Shown piece after piece: positions 1 to 5,570 of a stretch of 9,956 nucleotides of DNA. The first letter of the stretch is position 1, and each line of letters begins with the position of its first letter. Under the pieces are notes generated by a model. It saw nothing but the letters and a program-made list of their open reading frames with translations, was not told where the DNA came from and did not search any database. The position numbers and the translations under genes are program-made. The stretch lies in NCBI GenBank assembly GCA_017456685.1, contig JAFTIV010000082.1, positions 1 through 9,956 on the forward strand, read 5' to 3'. This DNA is from Clostridia bacterium. GTDB taxonomy: Bacteria > Bacillota > Clostridia > Oscillospirales > CAG-272.

Positions 1-318
1 ACTATCTATTATGTCCTCAATAACGAGAATATCGGTTTCCGAAAGGTCTGTTCTGTGAAGGTCAAGGATTATGTTTATCTTTCCTGTTGTTTCTGTGCCT
101 GCGCCATATGAGGAGACCTTCATAAAGTCAATTTCAACAGGACGCTTTATTTTCTTCATAAGGTCCGACATAAACACAACGCTTCCCTTTAGTATTCCCA
201 AAAGCAAAAGCCTTTTTTCTCTATTTGAATAATCCCTATCAATTTGCTCTGCAATTTTTGTCGTAAGAGCATCAAGCTCCTCTTCGGTTAATAAAACCCT
301 TGCAATATCGTTTATCAT
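1..318 (-). CDS. hpt: Hypoxanthine phosphoribosyltransferase, N-terminal part (cut by window edge)
   Basis: This gene encodes a purine-salvage enzyme that transfers phosphoribose from PRPP to hypoxanthine or guanine in the cytoplasm. The reading frame opens with ATG at 318 (MINDIARVLLTEEEL) and runs open for 106 codons to base 1. Visible family marks are the LLLGILKGSVVFMSDL block around residues 38-53, the SSYG segment, and the PRPP-loop start VIEDIIDS at residues 99-106. The window ends just before the expected Gly of EDIIDSG. Family members are about 175-185 residues, so roughly 40 percent is missing. A GGAAGGG ribosome site at 325-331 lies six bases before the ATG, inside the end of tilS. 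Only one base separates the tilS stop from this start, so the two genes are co-transcribed and probably translationally coupled. The tilS-hpt order is common in Bacillota, often followed by ftsH, which cannot be seen here. Confidence 0.93.
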   Translation of the reverse strand, partial: MINDIARVLLTEEELDALTTKIAEQIDRDYSNREKRLLLLGILKGSVVFMSDLMKKIKRPVEIDFMKVSSYGAGTETTGKINIILDLHRTDLSETDILVIEDIIDS

Positions 319-319
319 A

Positions 320-1627
320 TTATGCCCTTCCATTATAGAATTTTATTATTATGTCCTCTCCTCGAGCACCGTCTCGCACGGCAACCTCGGGAATTGCAAC
401 AATCCCATCGTCGTCGCATATTAGAGGGATTTTATCCCTTAGGTGCGAAGGAATTTTTCTTTCACAAAGAAGCTTTTTAAGCTTTTTTGTAAGCCTTCCT
501 TGAATTATAGTGTCGCCATCCTTGCGTGAGCGCACATATAAATTCCCTCTTAATTTATTTTTATCAAGCCTTAGGGTAAAATAAGGCGTGCCCTTAGGCT
601 CATTGTCAGCATTATATGCCAAGGTAACATTTGCTTCATTGATAAAGCTAACGCCCTTTTCAAGGAGCATTGAAAATTCAACCCTTGCAAGCGCACTCGT
701 TTCAACAAAGGCAGCGTAATCGCCCTCTCGCTTGAGTGAAATACCCTTACAAAGATTTATCATATCACCGCATTTTGCGCTTGGCATAAATGCAACACAA
801 GCAAGAATTGCATTATTATCAAGATTTTTGCCAGCTACAAGCTTAAGCACCCTTGCCTTAACGCTTTGGTGTAGGGCATCAAACTCAATTGGTGGAATTT
901 TTCCATCCTTGCAATTCCTTGATACAAATTCCTTGGCGACGGAGTTAATAAAGTCCTCATCTGCACGAAGCGAGGCGGTAAGCCTTGCAACGGCGGAATT
1001 AAGCGACGGGTTCAGCTCCTCAAGCATAGGAACGATTTTGTGCCTTATATAATTCCTTGTATATTCGGTATCATTATTTGTTGAGTCGGTAACATACTCG
1101 ATATTGTTTTTCTCGCAATACTCAAGTATTTCCCTACGGCTCGCATAAATAAGCGGGCGAAGGATTTTTCCGTTTACCGCCTTAATGCCAGAGATGCCGT
1201 TTGCACCGCTTCCGCGAGCGAGATTAAAAATAACGCTCTCGGTATTATCATTTGCATTATGCGCGGTCAAAATAGCATCAAAGCCACGAGACAAAAGCTC
1301 CTCGTTAAATACACGATAGCGCTCCTCTCTTGCAGTCTCCTCAATTCCCTTACCGCGCTCCTTAGCAAGTGCGGGAATATCTATTCTATGACAAGAGAGC
1401 TCAATTCCGTATTTTTCACACACGGATTTGCAAAACGCCTCGTCACTGTCAGCCTCTGCACCTCTTATCATATGATTGATATGAACGCACACAACAGCCC
1501 TTGCCTTGCCTACAAAATAATGCAAAAGGGCTGAGGAATCAGCTCCGCCCGAAAAGCCGACTATTACTTTTTCGTATGCGCTGAGCATATTATAATCCGC
1601 AACAGCGCGCTCAACCATTTTCTCCAA
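320..1627 (-). CDS. tilS: tRNA(Ile)-lysidine synthetase
   Basis: TilS ligates lysine to C34 of the CAU-anticodon tRNA-Ile using ATP, switching it to read AUA codons; it is essential in most bacteria. The 435-residue length fits the long form of the family. The PP-loop SGGADSS lies at residues 26-32. The VHINHMIRG block (48-56), TAHNANDN (121-128), RPLI (157-160), DSTNND (181-186) and RNYIRHKIVP (191-200) are family blocks of the N-terminal ATPase domain. The C-terminal substrate domain contains RSRKDGDTI and the LKKLLCERKIP segment followed by IPEVAVRDG. I chose the TTG start at 1627 because AAGGGG at 1635-1640 sits seven bases upstream. An in-frame ATG at 1618 would lie 16 bases from that site and only 3 from a GGAG. 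The gene is first in an operon with hpt and has its own promoter at 1663-1691. Confidence 0.95.
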   Translation of the reverse strand: MEKMVERAVADYNMLSAYEKVIVGFSGGADSSALLHYFVGKARAVVCVHINHMIRGAEADSDEAFCKSVCEKYGIELSCHRIDIPALAKERGKGIEETAREERYRVFNEELLSRGFDAILTAHNANDNTESVIFNLARGSGANGISGIKAVNGKILRPLIYASRREILEYCEKNNIEYVTDSTNNDTEYTRNYIRHKIVPMLEELNPSLNSAVARLTASLRADEDFINSVAKEFVSRNCKDGKIPPIEFDALHQSVKARVLKLVAGKNLDNNAILACVAFMPSAKCGDMINLCKGISLKREGDYAAFVETSALARVEFSMLLEKGVSFINEANVTLAYNADNEPKGTPYFTLRLDKNKLRGNLYVRSRKDGDTIIQGRLTKKLKKLLCERKIPSHLRDKIPLICDDDGIVAIPEVAVRDGARGEDIIIKFYNGRA

Positions 1628-1641
1628 AGCGATTCCCCTTA

Positions 1642-1656
1642 TAATAAGTCTTATTA
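1642..1656. promoter_or_regulatory. Perfect 7-1-7 inverted repeat in the tilS leader, possible operator
   Basis: TAATAAG-T-CTTATTA is a perfect inverted repeat of 7-base arms about one base. It overlaps the predicted transcription start of tilS-hpt and ends just before the ribosome site (1635-1640). The 7-1-7 geometry is that of Fur/PerR/Zur operators, but the base content is not a clear match to any known box. In such A/T-rich sequence it could be chance. Confidence 0.25.
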
Positions 1657-1662
1657 CAAAAT

Positions 1663-1691
1663 ATATTACTATAAAAAAAAGAAAAAATCAA
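1663..1691 (-). promoter_or_regulatory. Promoter of the tilS-hpt operon
   Basis: Reading the minus strand, a -35 TTGATT (1691-1686) and a -10 TAATAT (1668-1663) are separated by exactly 17 bases. The predicted start of transcription, near 1656, leaves a short leader to the TTG at 1627. The spacer is almost pure T. The match to the -10 consensus is 4 of 6, so this is a moderate prediction, helped by its position just behind an upstream terminator. Confidence 0.55.
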
Positions 1692-1710
1692 TACCTTATT
1701 ATTAAAAAAA

Positions 1711-1744
1711 GTGTTGAGAAGATGAAAATTCACCTTTTCAACAC
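1711..1744 (-). terminator. Rho-independent terminator after the 90-codon ORF
   Basis: GTGTTGAGAAGATG (1711-1724) pairs with CACCTTTTCAACAC (1731-1744) over 14 positions, with one G-T wobble and one A-C mismatch, around a 6-base loop. On the minus strand the hairpin is followed directly by seven T residues (1710-1704). The stop codon of the upstream ORF (1732-1730) lies in the loop and arm. It separates that ORF from the tilS promoter. Confidence 0.8.
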
Positions 1745-2002
1745 ATTGTCTTGTATTATTTCACACAATAAACACATTTCTACTCCATGCCTTATTATTT
1801 TCTCAAATAATGCTCTTGAGCGATTTTCATCCTCGTACAAGGAATGTGCTTCTCTCTTGCTTATTCGTCTGTTCTCGCTCATTTGCAAGGCGGTTATTTT
1901 GTTCTTATCAATTTTGATTAGCTGGCGCTCTATGCCATTTAGGATTTTATAAATTATTTTCACGACTTGGGACTTTCTTGTTTTGGTGTTCACACGCCTC
2001 AT
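1730..2002 (-). CDS. Hypothetical 90-residue basic protein
   Basis: I do not recognise this protein. The 90 residues are highly charged and basic. The N-terminal half is Lys/Arg rich (MRRVNTKTRKSQ), and the middle (about residues 30-70, KITALQMSENRRISKREAHSLYEDENRSRALFEKIIRH) looks helical. There are three cysteines near the C-terminus or none elsewhere that form a clear motif: VEMCLLCEI holds a CxxC pair. No signal peptide or membrane segment is present. Support for a real gene is a promoter-like pair at 2035-2062 and a strong terminator whose stem contains the stop codon. Against it, no good ribosome site precedes the ATG at 2002 (only GAAGAAAG, eight bases away) and codon choice shows no clear bias. 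It could instead be the coding-like part of a noncoding transcript. Confidence 0.45.
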   Translation of the reverse strand: MRRVNTKTRKSQVVKIIYKILNGIERQLIKIDKNKITALQMSENRRISKREAHSLYEDENRSRALFEKIIRHGVEMCLLCEIIQDNVLKR

Positions 2003-2034
2003 GCTCGAGGCTTTCTTCGCATTCTATAAGCAAT

Positions 2035-2062
2035 ATTTTACTATTTTTGCAAAACCTCTCAA
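2035..2062 (-). promoter_or_regulatory. Promoter for the 90-codon ORF
   Basis: On the minus strand TTGAGA (2062-2057) and TAAAAT (2040-2035) are separated by 16 bases. Transcription would begin near 2028, about 25 bases before the ATG at 2002. The stretch 2003-2172 around it is otherwise non-coding and rich in T runs on the plus strand. Confidence 0.5.
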
Positions 2063-2173
2063 ATCAGGCTTGTTGAGCGGTTTTTTAGGCGATTTTCTCC
2101 TCTGTTTTTTTGCTGTTTTTGAGATTTTCTTGAAAAAGTGTATTTTTTACTCATTTTTGGTCGAATTTACGCA

Positions 2174-2202
2174 TTGATAAAGTGATTCTTGGCTGATACA
2201 AT
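2174..2202 (+). promoter_or_regulatory. Promoter of the small membrane protein gene
   Basis: TTGATA (2174-2179) and TACAAT (2197-2202) are separated by 17 bases, close to the housekeeping sigma consensus (5 of 6 in each box). Transcription would start near 2209, about 24 bases before the ATG at 2233. It is divergent from the promoter at 2035-2062. Confidence 0.75.
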
Positions 2203-2232
2203 AAAATCAATTACGAATTTATAGGAGAATAT

Positions 2233-2487
2233 ATGAGGGAGAAAAATTTGCCTATATCGCCAAGGCATACATTTAATTTTATAAAGCTGTGCTACATACT
2301 CATAATAATAGTTTCGCTTTTTGGTCTTAAGCTGGCGATATACCCAGAGGGCGAATATCAGGCCTGGCTTGCAATAAGTGCCTCGAGCATTTTAATTGAG
2401 GGTGTAATATACGCAACCATAATTTGCTCAGTGCTCTCTTATGCCATTGTTAAAGTGCTTTATTCTGTCAAAAATGTAGAAAAATGA
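2233..2487 (+). CDS. Small two-helix membrane protein, function unknown
   Basis: This is an 84-residue protein that I cannot assign to a family. Two hydrophobic segments are evident: about residues 16-37 (FIKLCYILIIIVSLFGLKLAIY) and 53-77 (ILIEGVIYATIICSVLSYAIVKVL). A short acidic loop with PEGEYQAW lies between them. Positive residues at both ends (Arg2, Lys4, Arg11; Lys74, Lys80) predict a hairpin with both termini in the cytoplasm. The start is well fixed: AGGAG at 2223-2227 lies five bases before ATG, and a near-consensus promoter is at 2174-2202. It stands alone and is followed by the DnaA-box-rich gap. Nothing in the sequence indicates a substrate or partner. Confidence 0.82.
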   Translation: MREKNLPISPRHTFNFIKLCYILIIIVSLFGLKLAIYPEGEYQAWLAISASSILIEGVIYATIICSVLSYAIVKVLYSVKNVEK

Positions 2488-2516
2488 ATTGTTGATTTGT
2501 CAAAATGAGGCTTAAG

Positions 2517-2547
2517 CTCGCTTGCCAAGCGGAGTTGCCCGTTTTTT
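2517..2547 (+). terminator. Weak terminator-like hairpin after the membrane protein gene
   Basis: CTCGCTT (2517-2523) pairs with AAGCGGAG (2527-2534) with one bulged G and a 3-base loop. Six T residues follow at 2542-2547, but seven bases intervene between stem and T tract, which is unfavourable. It is the only terminator candidate soon after the stop codon at 2487. Confidence 0.3.
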
Positions 2548-2835
2548 GTGCAAAATGTCAATTTTGGCACTCAATTATTCACGCATATTCACCCATTTTT
2601 TGCATATTTTTTTGTCAAGATGTTTTTGGAAAATTTTAAAAATTCTACATTCCATTTTTGGCAAATGTGTAAATTTCGACATAAAAAACCGAGTTTTCCA
2701 CGGGTTCAATGTGTGGAAAAGTGGATAAAATTCAGTTCAAACTACGAGTTTTTCACACTTTCCACGGAGTTTTCCACGCGTTTTTATCGTTTTCGGGTGG
2801 ATTTGTCCACTCTCGCTTAATTGGCAAGTGTAAAA
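2547..2835. other. Cluster of DnaA-box-like 9-mers (candidate replication origin or DnaA-binding locus)
   Basis: Against the relaxed DnaA box TTWTNCACA, three sites match at all nine positions: 2547-2555 (minus, TTTTGCACA), 2712-2720 (minus, TTTTCCACA) and 2749-2757 (plus, TTTTTCACA). Six more match at eight: 2575-2583 (plus), 2666-2674 (minus), 2694-2702 (plus), 2720-2728 (minus, TTATCCACT), 2770-2778 (plus) and 2827-2835 (minus). Weaker copies are at 2585-2593, 2758-2766 and 2803-2811. The 12-mer GAGTTTTCCACG occurs twice (2691-2702 and 2767-2778). No convincing gene occupies the region, and an A/T-rich stretch follows on the right. dnaA and dnaN are not in the window, so origin function is an inference. 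Confidence 0.55.
2797..2810. repeat. Short inverted repeat GTGGA-TTTG-TCCAC
   Basis: Five-base arms are perfectly complementary about a 4-base centre. The right arm is the core of a weak DnaA-like box (TTGTCCACT, 2803-2811) and the left arm is the reverse core TCCAC, so it may be a pair of facing half-strength DnaA sites rather than an RNA hairpin. Confidence 0.35.
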
Positions 2836-2861
2836 AATGATTTTGTGAACATTGCACAGTA

Positions 2862-2910
2862 TTGTTTAGTTAACTAACATTTCAAATCATTAAAAAATTT
2901 TAAAAAAATT
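2862..2910. other. A/T-rich stretch with 12-base palindrome, candidate DNA-unwinding element
   Basis: This nearly all-A/T segment directly follows the DnaA-box cluster. It contains the perfect palindrome TTAGTTAACTAA (2866-2877) and the A/T block at 2889-2910 (runs of A and T with no G or C). The side-by-side order of box cluster and A/T block is the layout of bacterial origins. From 2911 to about 3020 I see no gene and no clear regulatory element. Confidence 0.35.
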
Positions 2911-3024
2911 CGGCATTTTCACCAATTATGAATACCGACATTTGTCAAAATTCATCATTGAAATTTTGTTTCTCGGTTACACTAAGATGACAGGGCTACC
3001 TTTCGATTTCAACACCCATTTACT

Positions 3025-3065
3025 ACATAAAAGGACGGATGCAAATTGCATCCGTCCTTTTATGT
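3025..3065. terminator. Strong bidirectional terminator
   Basis: Two perfectly complementary 20-base arms (3025-3044 and 3046-3065) surround one base, with GC-rich core GGACGGATGC. The stem is flanked by AAAA on the left and TTTT on the right, so each strand ends its hairpin in a T tract. It lies seven bases beyond the stop codon of the minus-strand SGNH hydrolase gene, whose operon it ends. It would also stop any plus-strand transcript leaving the DnaA-box region. Confidence 0.9.
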
Positions 3066-3071
3066 TTTTAT

Positions 3072-3962
3072 TTAGTCTTGATTTATTTTAAGTGCTATTT
3101 TTTCACGATTGGCATAATCCTTCAAAATGCCCCTTGCAACCCAGTCATTTGTCTTGCCAAGATAATGAATAAGGTCCCAACGGAAAATGTTACAGTCCCA
3201 AGCATACTCATCATAGAAGGGTGCTGTTCTTACATCAAAAACGCTTGTTTTTGGAAGCTCCCTTGCAAGCTTATAGAATAGGTCGTTTATATAATTCATT
3301 GCGTTAAGATGCTCGCCAGAGGGATCCTCCTTGAGCATAACCTTATCGAATGGCATTCTGTGAAGCACGACAGGCGCCTCGTAGCCTATCGCCTCTCTTA
3401 AGCCTGTGAAAATCCTTATATAATCTTTTTCAAGCCTACCCTCAAGGCTTGGAATTTCAACTCTTGTCTCCTGCTCTCCACCGCGCCAGTGTATTCCTAC
3501 AAAGTCGGGCTCAAGCTCGTTTTCCTTCATATATTTATTAAATAGCTCAAGAACATGAACAGCAAGCGGGTACATTGACACATCGCACTCTCCAAGCTTG
3601 CCAGGAACGAGCACCCTTTCTCTGTCAGGGCTCCACATTCCATACACGCCCTGAGAGCCTATTGCAATATGAATTATATAAAGGTCAGGAAGAGATGTGC
3701 CTGCATCTATTTCGTCGTGCCAAGCCCTTGCAAGGCAATTCGCAACGGAATAGGTATTGTCCTGAGTTTCAGCAAGGTTCATTCCAAAGCTTGTATAGCC
3801 CGAAAAGATAAGCTCAGTCGAATCAAAGCTTTGATTGGGGTCTCTGTTAAGTCCATATACATTTTTAAGAGGCTCTGCGATTATATCGCGCTCCTCCATT
3901 GGCATTGCGTGTCCAACTGCATTTGACTGACCAAAAAGCATAAATATTGCTATTTTTTTCAT
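3072..3962 (-). CDS. SGNH hydrolase, sialate O-acetylesterase (SASA)-like carbohydrate esterase
   Basis: This is a predicted esterase of the SASA/CE6 group, whose members remove acetyl groups from sugars. In the 296 residues, GQSNAVGH at 11-18 is the nucleophile block (Ser13), IHWRGGEQE at 157-165 corresponds to the family's WxQGExD block, and DLIH at 263-266 gives the catalytic Asp-His pair. The protein begins only ten residues before the nucleophile motif and lacks a signal peptide, so it is probably cytoplasmic and acts on imported or intracellular substrates. The start at 3962 is supported by AGAGG eight bases upstream. The gene is last in a three-gene operon, three bases behind the ASCH gene, and ends at a strong terminator. 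The true substrate cannot be told from the sequence. Confidence 0.85.
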   Translation of the reverse strand: MKKIAIFMLFGQSNAVGHAMPMEERDIIAEPLKNVYGLNRDPNQSFDSTELIFSGYTSFGMNLAETQDNTYSVANCLARAWHDEIDAGTSLPDLYIIHIAIGSQGVYGMWSPDRERVLVPGKLGECDVSMYPLAVHVLELFNKYMKENELEPDFVGIHWRGGEQETRVEIPSLEGRLEKDYIRIFTGLREAIGYEAPVVLHRMPFDKVMLKEDPSGEHLNAMNYINDLFYKLARELPKTSVFDVRTAPFYDEYAWDCNIFRWDLIHYLGKTNDWVARGILKDYANREKIALKINQD

Positions 3963-3965
3963 AAT

Positions 3966-4313
3966 TTATTCCTCTGACAATTCAATTTCTATTCCAAGCA
4001 CTCCATATTGATTTTCCCTCTCGGGGGTGTAATATGAGTGCATTCTATCGCACGCCTCGGTTATTGTATAGCCATAGAAGCCAGCCCTTTCAAGTAGCCC
4101 CGCTTCTTCAAAAAGTAATTTAAAGCTTGGGTATTTATGAAGAGCAACAACGCGCGCATCAAGATGCAGGGCATCGTTTTCTGCGTGAGTGAATACTATT
4201 TCATCTTCTACCGAAATTTCTCTGCGCTTTTCGTCGTTTAAGCGAAGCTCTATTACTTTTTCACCATTTTTCATTTGCTCGAAGGGTGCGCTATTAAGCT
4301 TCATTTTCATCAT
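3966..4313 (-). CDS. ASCH-domain protein
   Basis: This is a compact 115-residue protein of the ASCH (PUA-like beta-barrel) superfamily, whose members bind RNA or modified nucleosides and in some cases hydrolyse acetylated cytidine. Typical marks are MKLNSAPFEQMKNGEKVIELRLNDEKR at the N-terminus (the GxKxIELR block carries conserved Lys, Glu and Arg), a DEIVFTH strand near residues 37-43, ALHKYPSFKLLF near 57-68, and the C-terminal MHSYYTPERENQYGVLGIEI block. Its ATG (4313) overlaps the TGA of the upstream hydrolase as ATGA and no strong ribosome site is present, so translation is probably coupled. A second ATG follows directly at 4310. The role is not determined by the sequence; placement between two hydrolases suggests a shared but unknown pathway. 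Confidence 0.87.
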   Translation of the reverse strand: MMKMKLNSAPFEQMKNGEKVIELRLNDEKRREISVEDEIVFTHAENDALHLDARVVALHKYPSFKLLFEEAGLLERAGFYGYTITEACDRMHSYYTPERENQYGVLGIEIELSEE

Positions 4314-5458
4314 TCTATAATTTGATTTACGATATTTTTGATTTTAGGGTGAATTATGTGGTTATGAGGATCGCGCATTTGCTGTGCATAAACAACCGCC
4401 ATTTCCTTGTCCGGATTTACAGAGATAAGAAAGCCTGCTGCGCCATCCCAGCCAAATTCACCAGGCGCGCAAAGGTCTCCCCCTCTGCCTCCTACCATTT
4501 TTGTGCGAACACCATAGCCGTAGCCATAGCAGAAGTTATTGTCCCAGCCTGTTGTAAACTCGTTAAGAGCCTCGGGGCTTAGGGTGTTTGTTCTTAGAAG
4601 GTTTACGCTTGCCTTTGAAAGAATGCGCGCGCCATTTTTACCGACACCGAAGCTTGCAAGGGCGGCAGCGAACTTTGCATAATCCTCAATTGTTGTTACA
4701 ACGCCTGCTCCGCCCGAGTCATATTCGTCGCCAAACACATACTCATTTACCTTTTCTATTCTCTCAGGCTGACCAGTTGTATAGTTAAACTTATATTGAG
4801 TGCAAATGTTATCATAAACATTTTTTGGTGGGTGATAATAGCTATCGTTCATTCCAAGCGGTTCAAAGATAACTCTTTTTACATAGTCGGCAAATTTTTC
4901 GCCCGTTACCACCTCGACAAAGCCCGCCAAGATATCATGGCAGAGGCTATATTGCCATCTTGTACCAGGCTCGAAATCAAGAGGCTCGTTTGCGATAGCC
5001 TTGACAATTTCAAGGGTTGGCGCCTTTGGATTCTTAGCAACTGCATCTCTTATGGATTTCGATGTAGTGTTATAATCGAAGCCTGCTGTCATCGAAAAAA
5101 GGTCGCAAATTCTTATAGGGTTTTTTACAGGCTCAAGGGTCATTTCACCATTTTCATGATAGGTCTTAACCTTACAATTTGCAAACTCACCAATATACCA
5201 CCAAAGAGGCTGATTGAGAAGATATTTTCCCTCCTCCATTGCGTGTAAGGCTGCAACACAGGCAATAGGCTTAGATGCGGAATAGATATAATAGTGCTCC
5301 TTACCCGTCATTGGAATATTATTTTCCTTATCATTAAAGCCAGCGGTGTGTCTAAACACCTCCTTACCCTTATGAATGACTATACAGTCAAAGCCAGGAA
5401 CCTTTTCCCTTACAAGGACTGTATCGAGATATTTTTCAAGCGATGAAAATGTGTACAT
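4310..5458 (-). CDS. Serine hydrolase of the beta-lactamase (class C/EstB-like) family
   Basis: This 382-residue protein has the penicillin-binding-protein/class C beta-lactamase fold found in many esterases and peptidases. The catalytic SxxK is SASK at residues 60-63 (Ser60, Lys63). A Tyr motif (Y170-S-L) takes the place of the usual YxN, and GWDGAAG at 336-342 takes the place of the KTG/HxG box. LFSMTAGFDY (120-129) and FEPLGMNDSYYH are further family blocks. There is no signal peptide or membrane segment, which argues against a true beta-lactamase and for a cytoplasmic esterase or amidase. AAGGA lies about eight bases before the ATG at 5458. It is the first gene of the operon, with the promoter at 5495-5523, and overlaps the ASCH gene by four bases. 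Confidence 0.88.
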   Translation of the reverse strand: MYTFSSLEKYLDTVLVREKVPGFDCIVIHKGKEVFRHTAGFNDKENNIPMTGKEHYYIYSASKPIACVAALHAMEEGKYLLNQPLWWYIGEFANCKVKTYHENGEMTLEPVKNPIRICDLFSMTAGFDYNTTSKSIRDAVAKNPKAPTLEIVKAIANEPLDFEPGTRWQYSLCHDILAGFVEVVTGEKFADYVKRVIFEPLGMNDSYYHPPKNVYDNICTQYKFNYTTGQPERIEKVNEYVFGDEYDSGGAGVVTTIEDYAKFAAALASFGVGKNGARILSKASVNLLRTNTLSPEALNEFTTGWDNNFCYGYGYGVRTKMVGGRGGDLCAPGEFGWDGAAGFLISVNPDKEMAVVYAQQMRDPHNHIIHPKIKNIVNQIIE

Positions 5459-5494
5459 TTGATTTCTTCCTTAAATTATATATTTGATAAAATA

Positions 5495-5523
5495 ATTTTA
5501 GCATATCGCGCGCGCAATTTCAA
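5495..5523 (-). promoter_or_regulatory. Promoter of the serine hydrolase-ASCH-SGNH operon
   Basis: On the minus strand TTGAAA (5523-5518) and TAAAAT (5500-5495) are separated by exactly 17 bases, both near consensus. The spacer carries the alternating run CGCGCGCGC (5507-5515), striking in otherwise A/T-rich DNA. Transcription would start near 5488, about 30 bases before the ATG at 5458. Confidence 0.8.
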
Positions 5524-5537
5524 TACAAATAAAAGAA

Positions 5538-5560
5538 AAAACGGCAAAATTTGCCGTTTT
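5538..5560 (-). terminator. Rho-independent terminator of the MBL-fold gene
   Basis: Arms AAAACGGCAAA (5538-5548) and TTTGCCGTTTT (5550-5560) are perfectly complementary. On the minus strand the stem is followed by a TTTTTTCTTTT tract. It lies ten bases after the stop codon at 5571 and insulates this gene from the next operon, whose -35 box begins 15 bases further on. Confidence 0.9.
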
Positions 5561-5570
5561 AATTCTTTGA

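Noticed and set aside
1999..2022. Seven-codon leader ORF whose TGA overlaps the ATG of the 90-codon ORF
   Set aside because: There is no ribosome site before its ATG; an ATGA overlap of this size is easily chance.
2059..2154. 31-residue basic micro-ORF on the minus strand (starts MSKKYTFSRK)
   Set aside because: It looks superficially like a small ribosomal protein, but no ribosome site precedes it and it matches no family I recognise.
2548..2820. Open 90-codon plus-strand frame through the DnaA-box region
   Set aside because: It has no ribosome site, its composition follows the TTTTCCAC repeats, and another frame overlaps it. The openness is explained by stop-poor repeat sequence.
2950..3065. 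Possible small plus-strand RNA ending at the bidirectional terminator
   Set aside because: The only promoter-like pair has a 19-base spacer and a poor -10, so there is no support beyond the terminator.
4796..5248. 150-codon plus-strand ORF
   Set aside because: It lies entirely antisense to the well-supported serine hydrolase gene and has no ribosome site or family resemblance.
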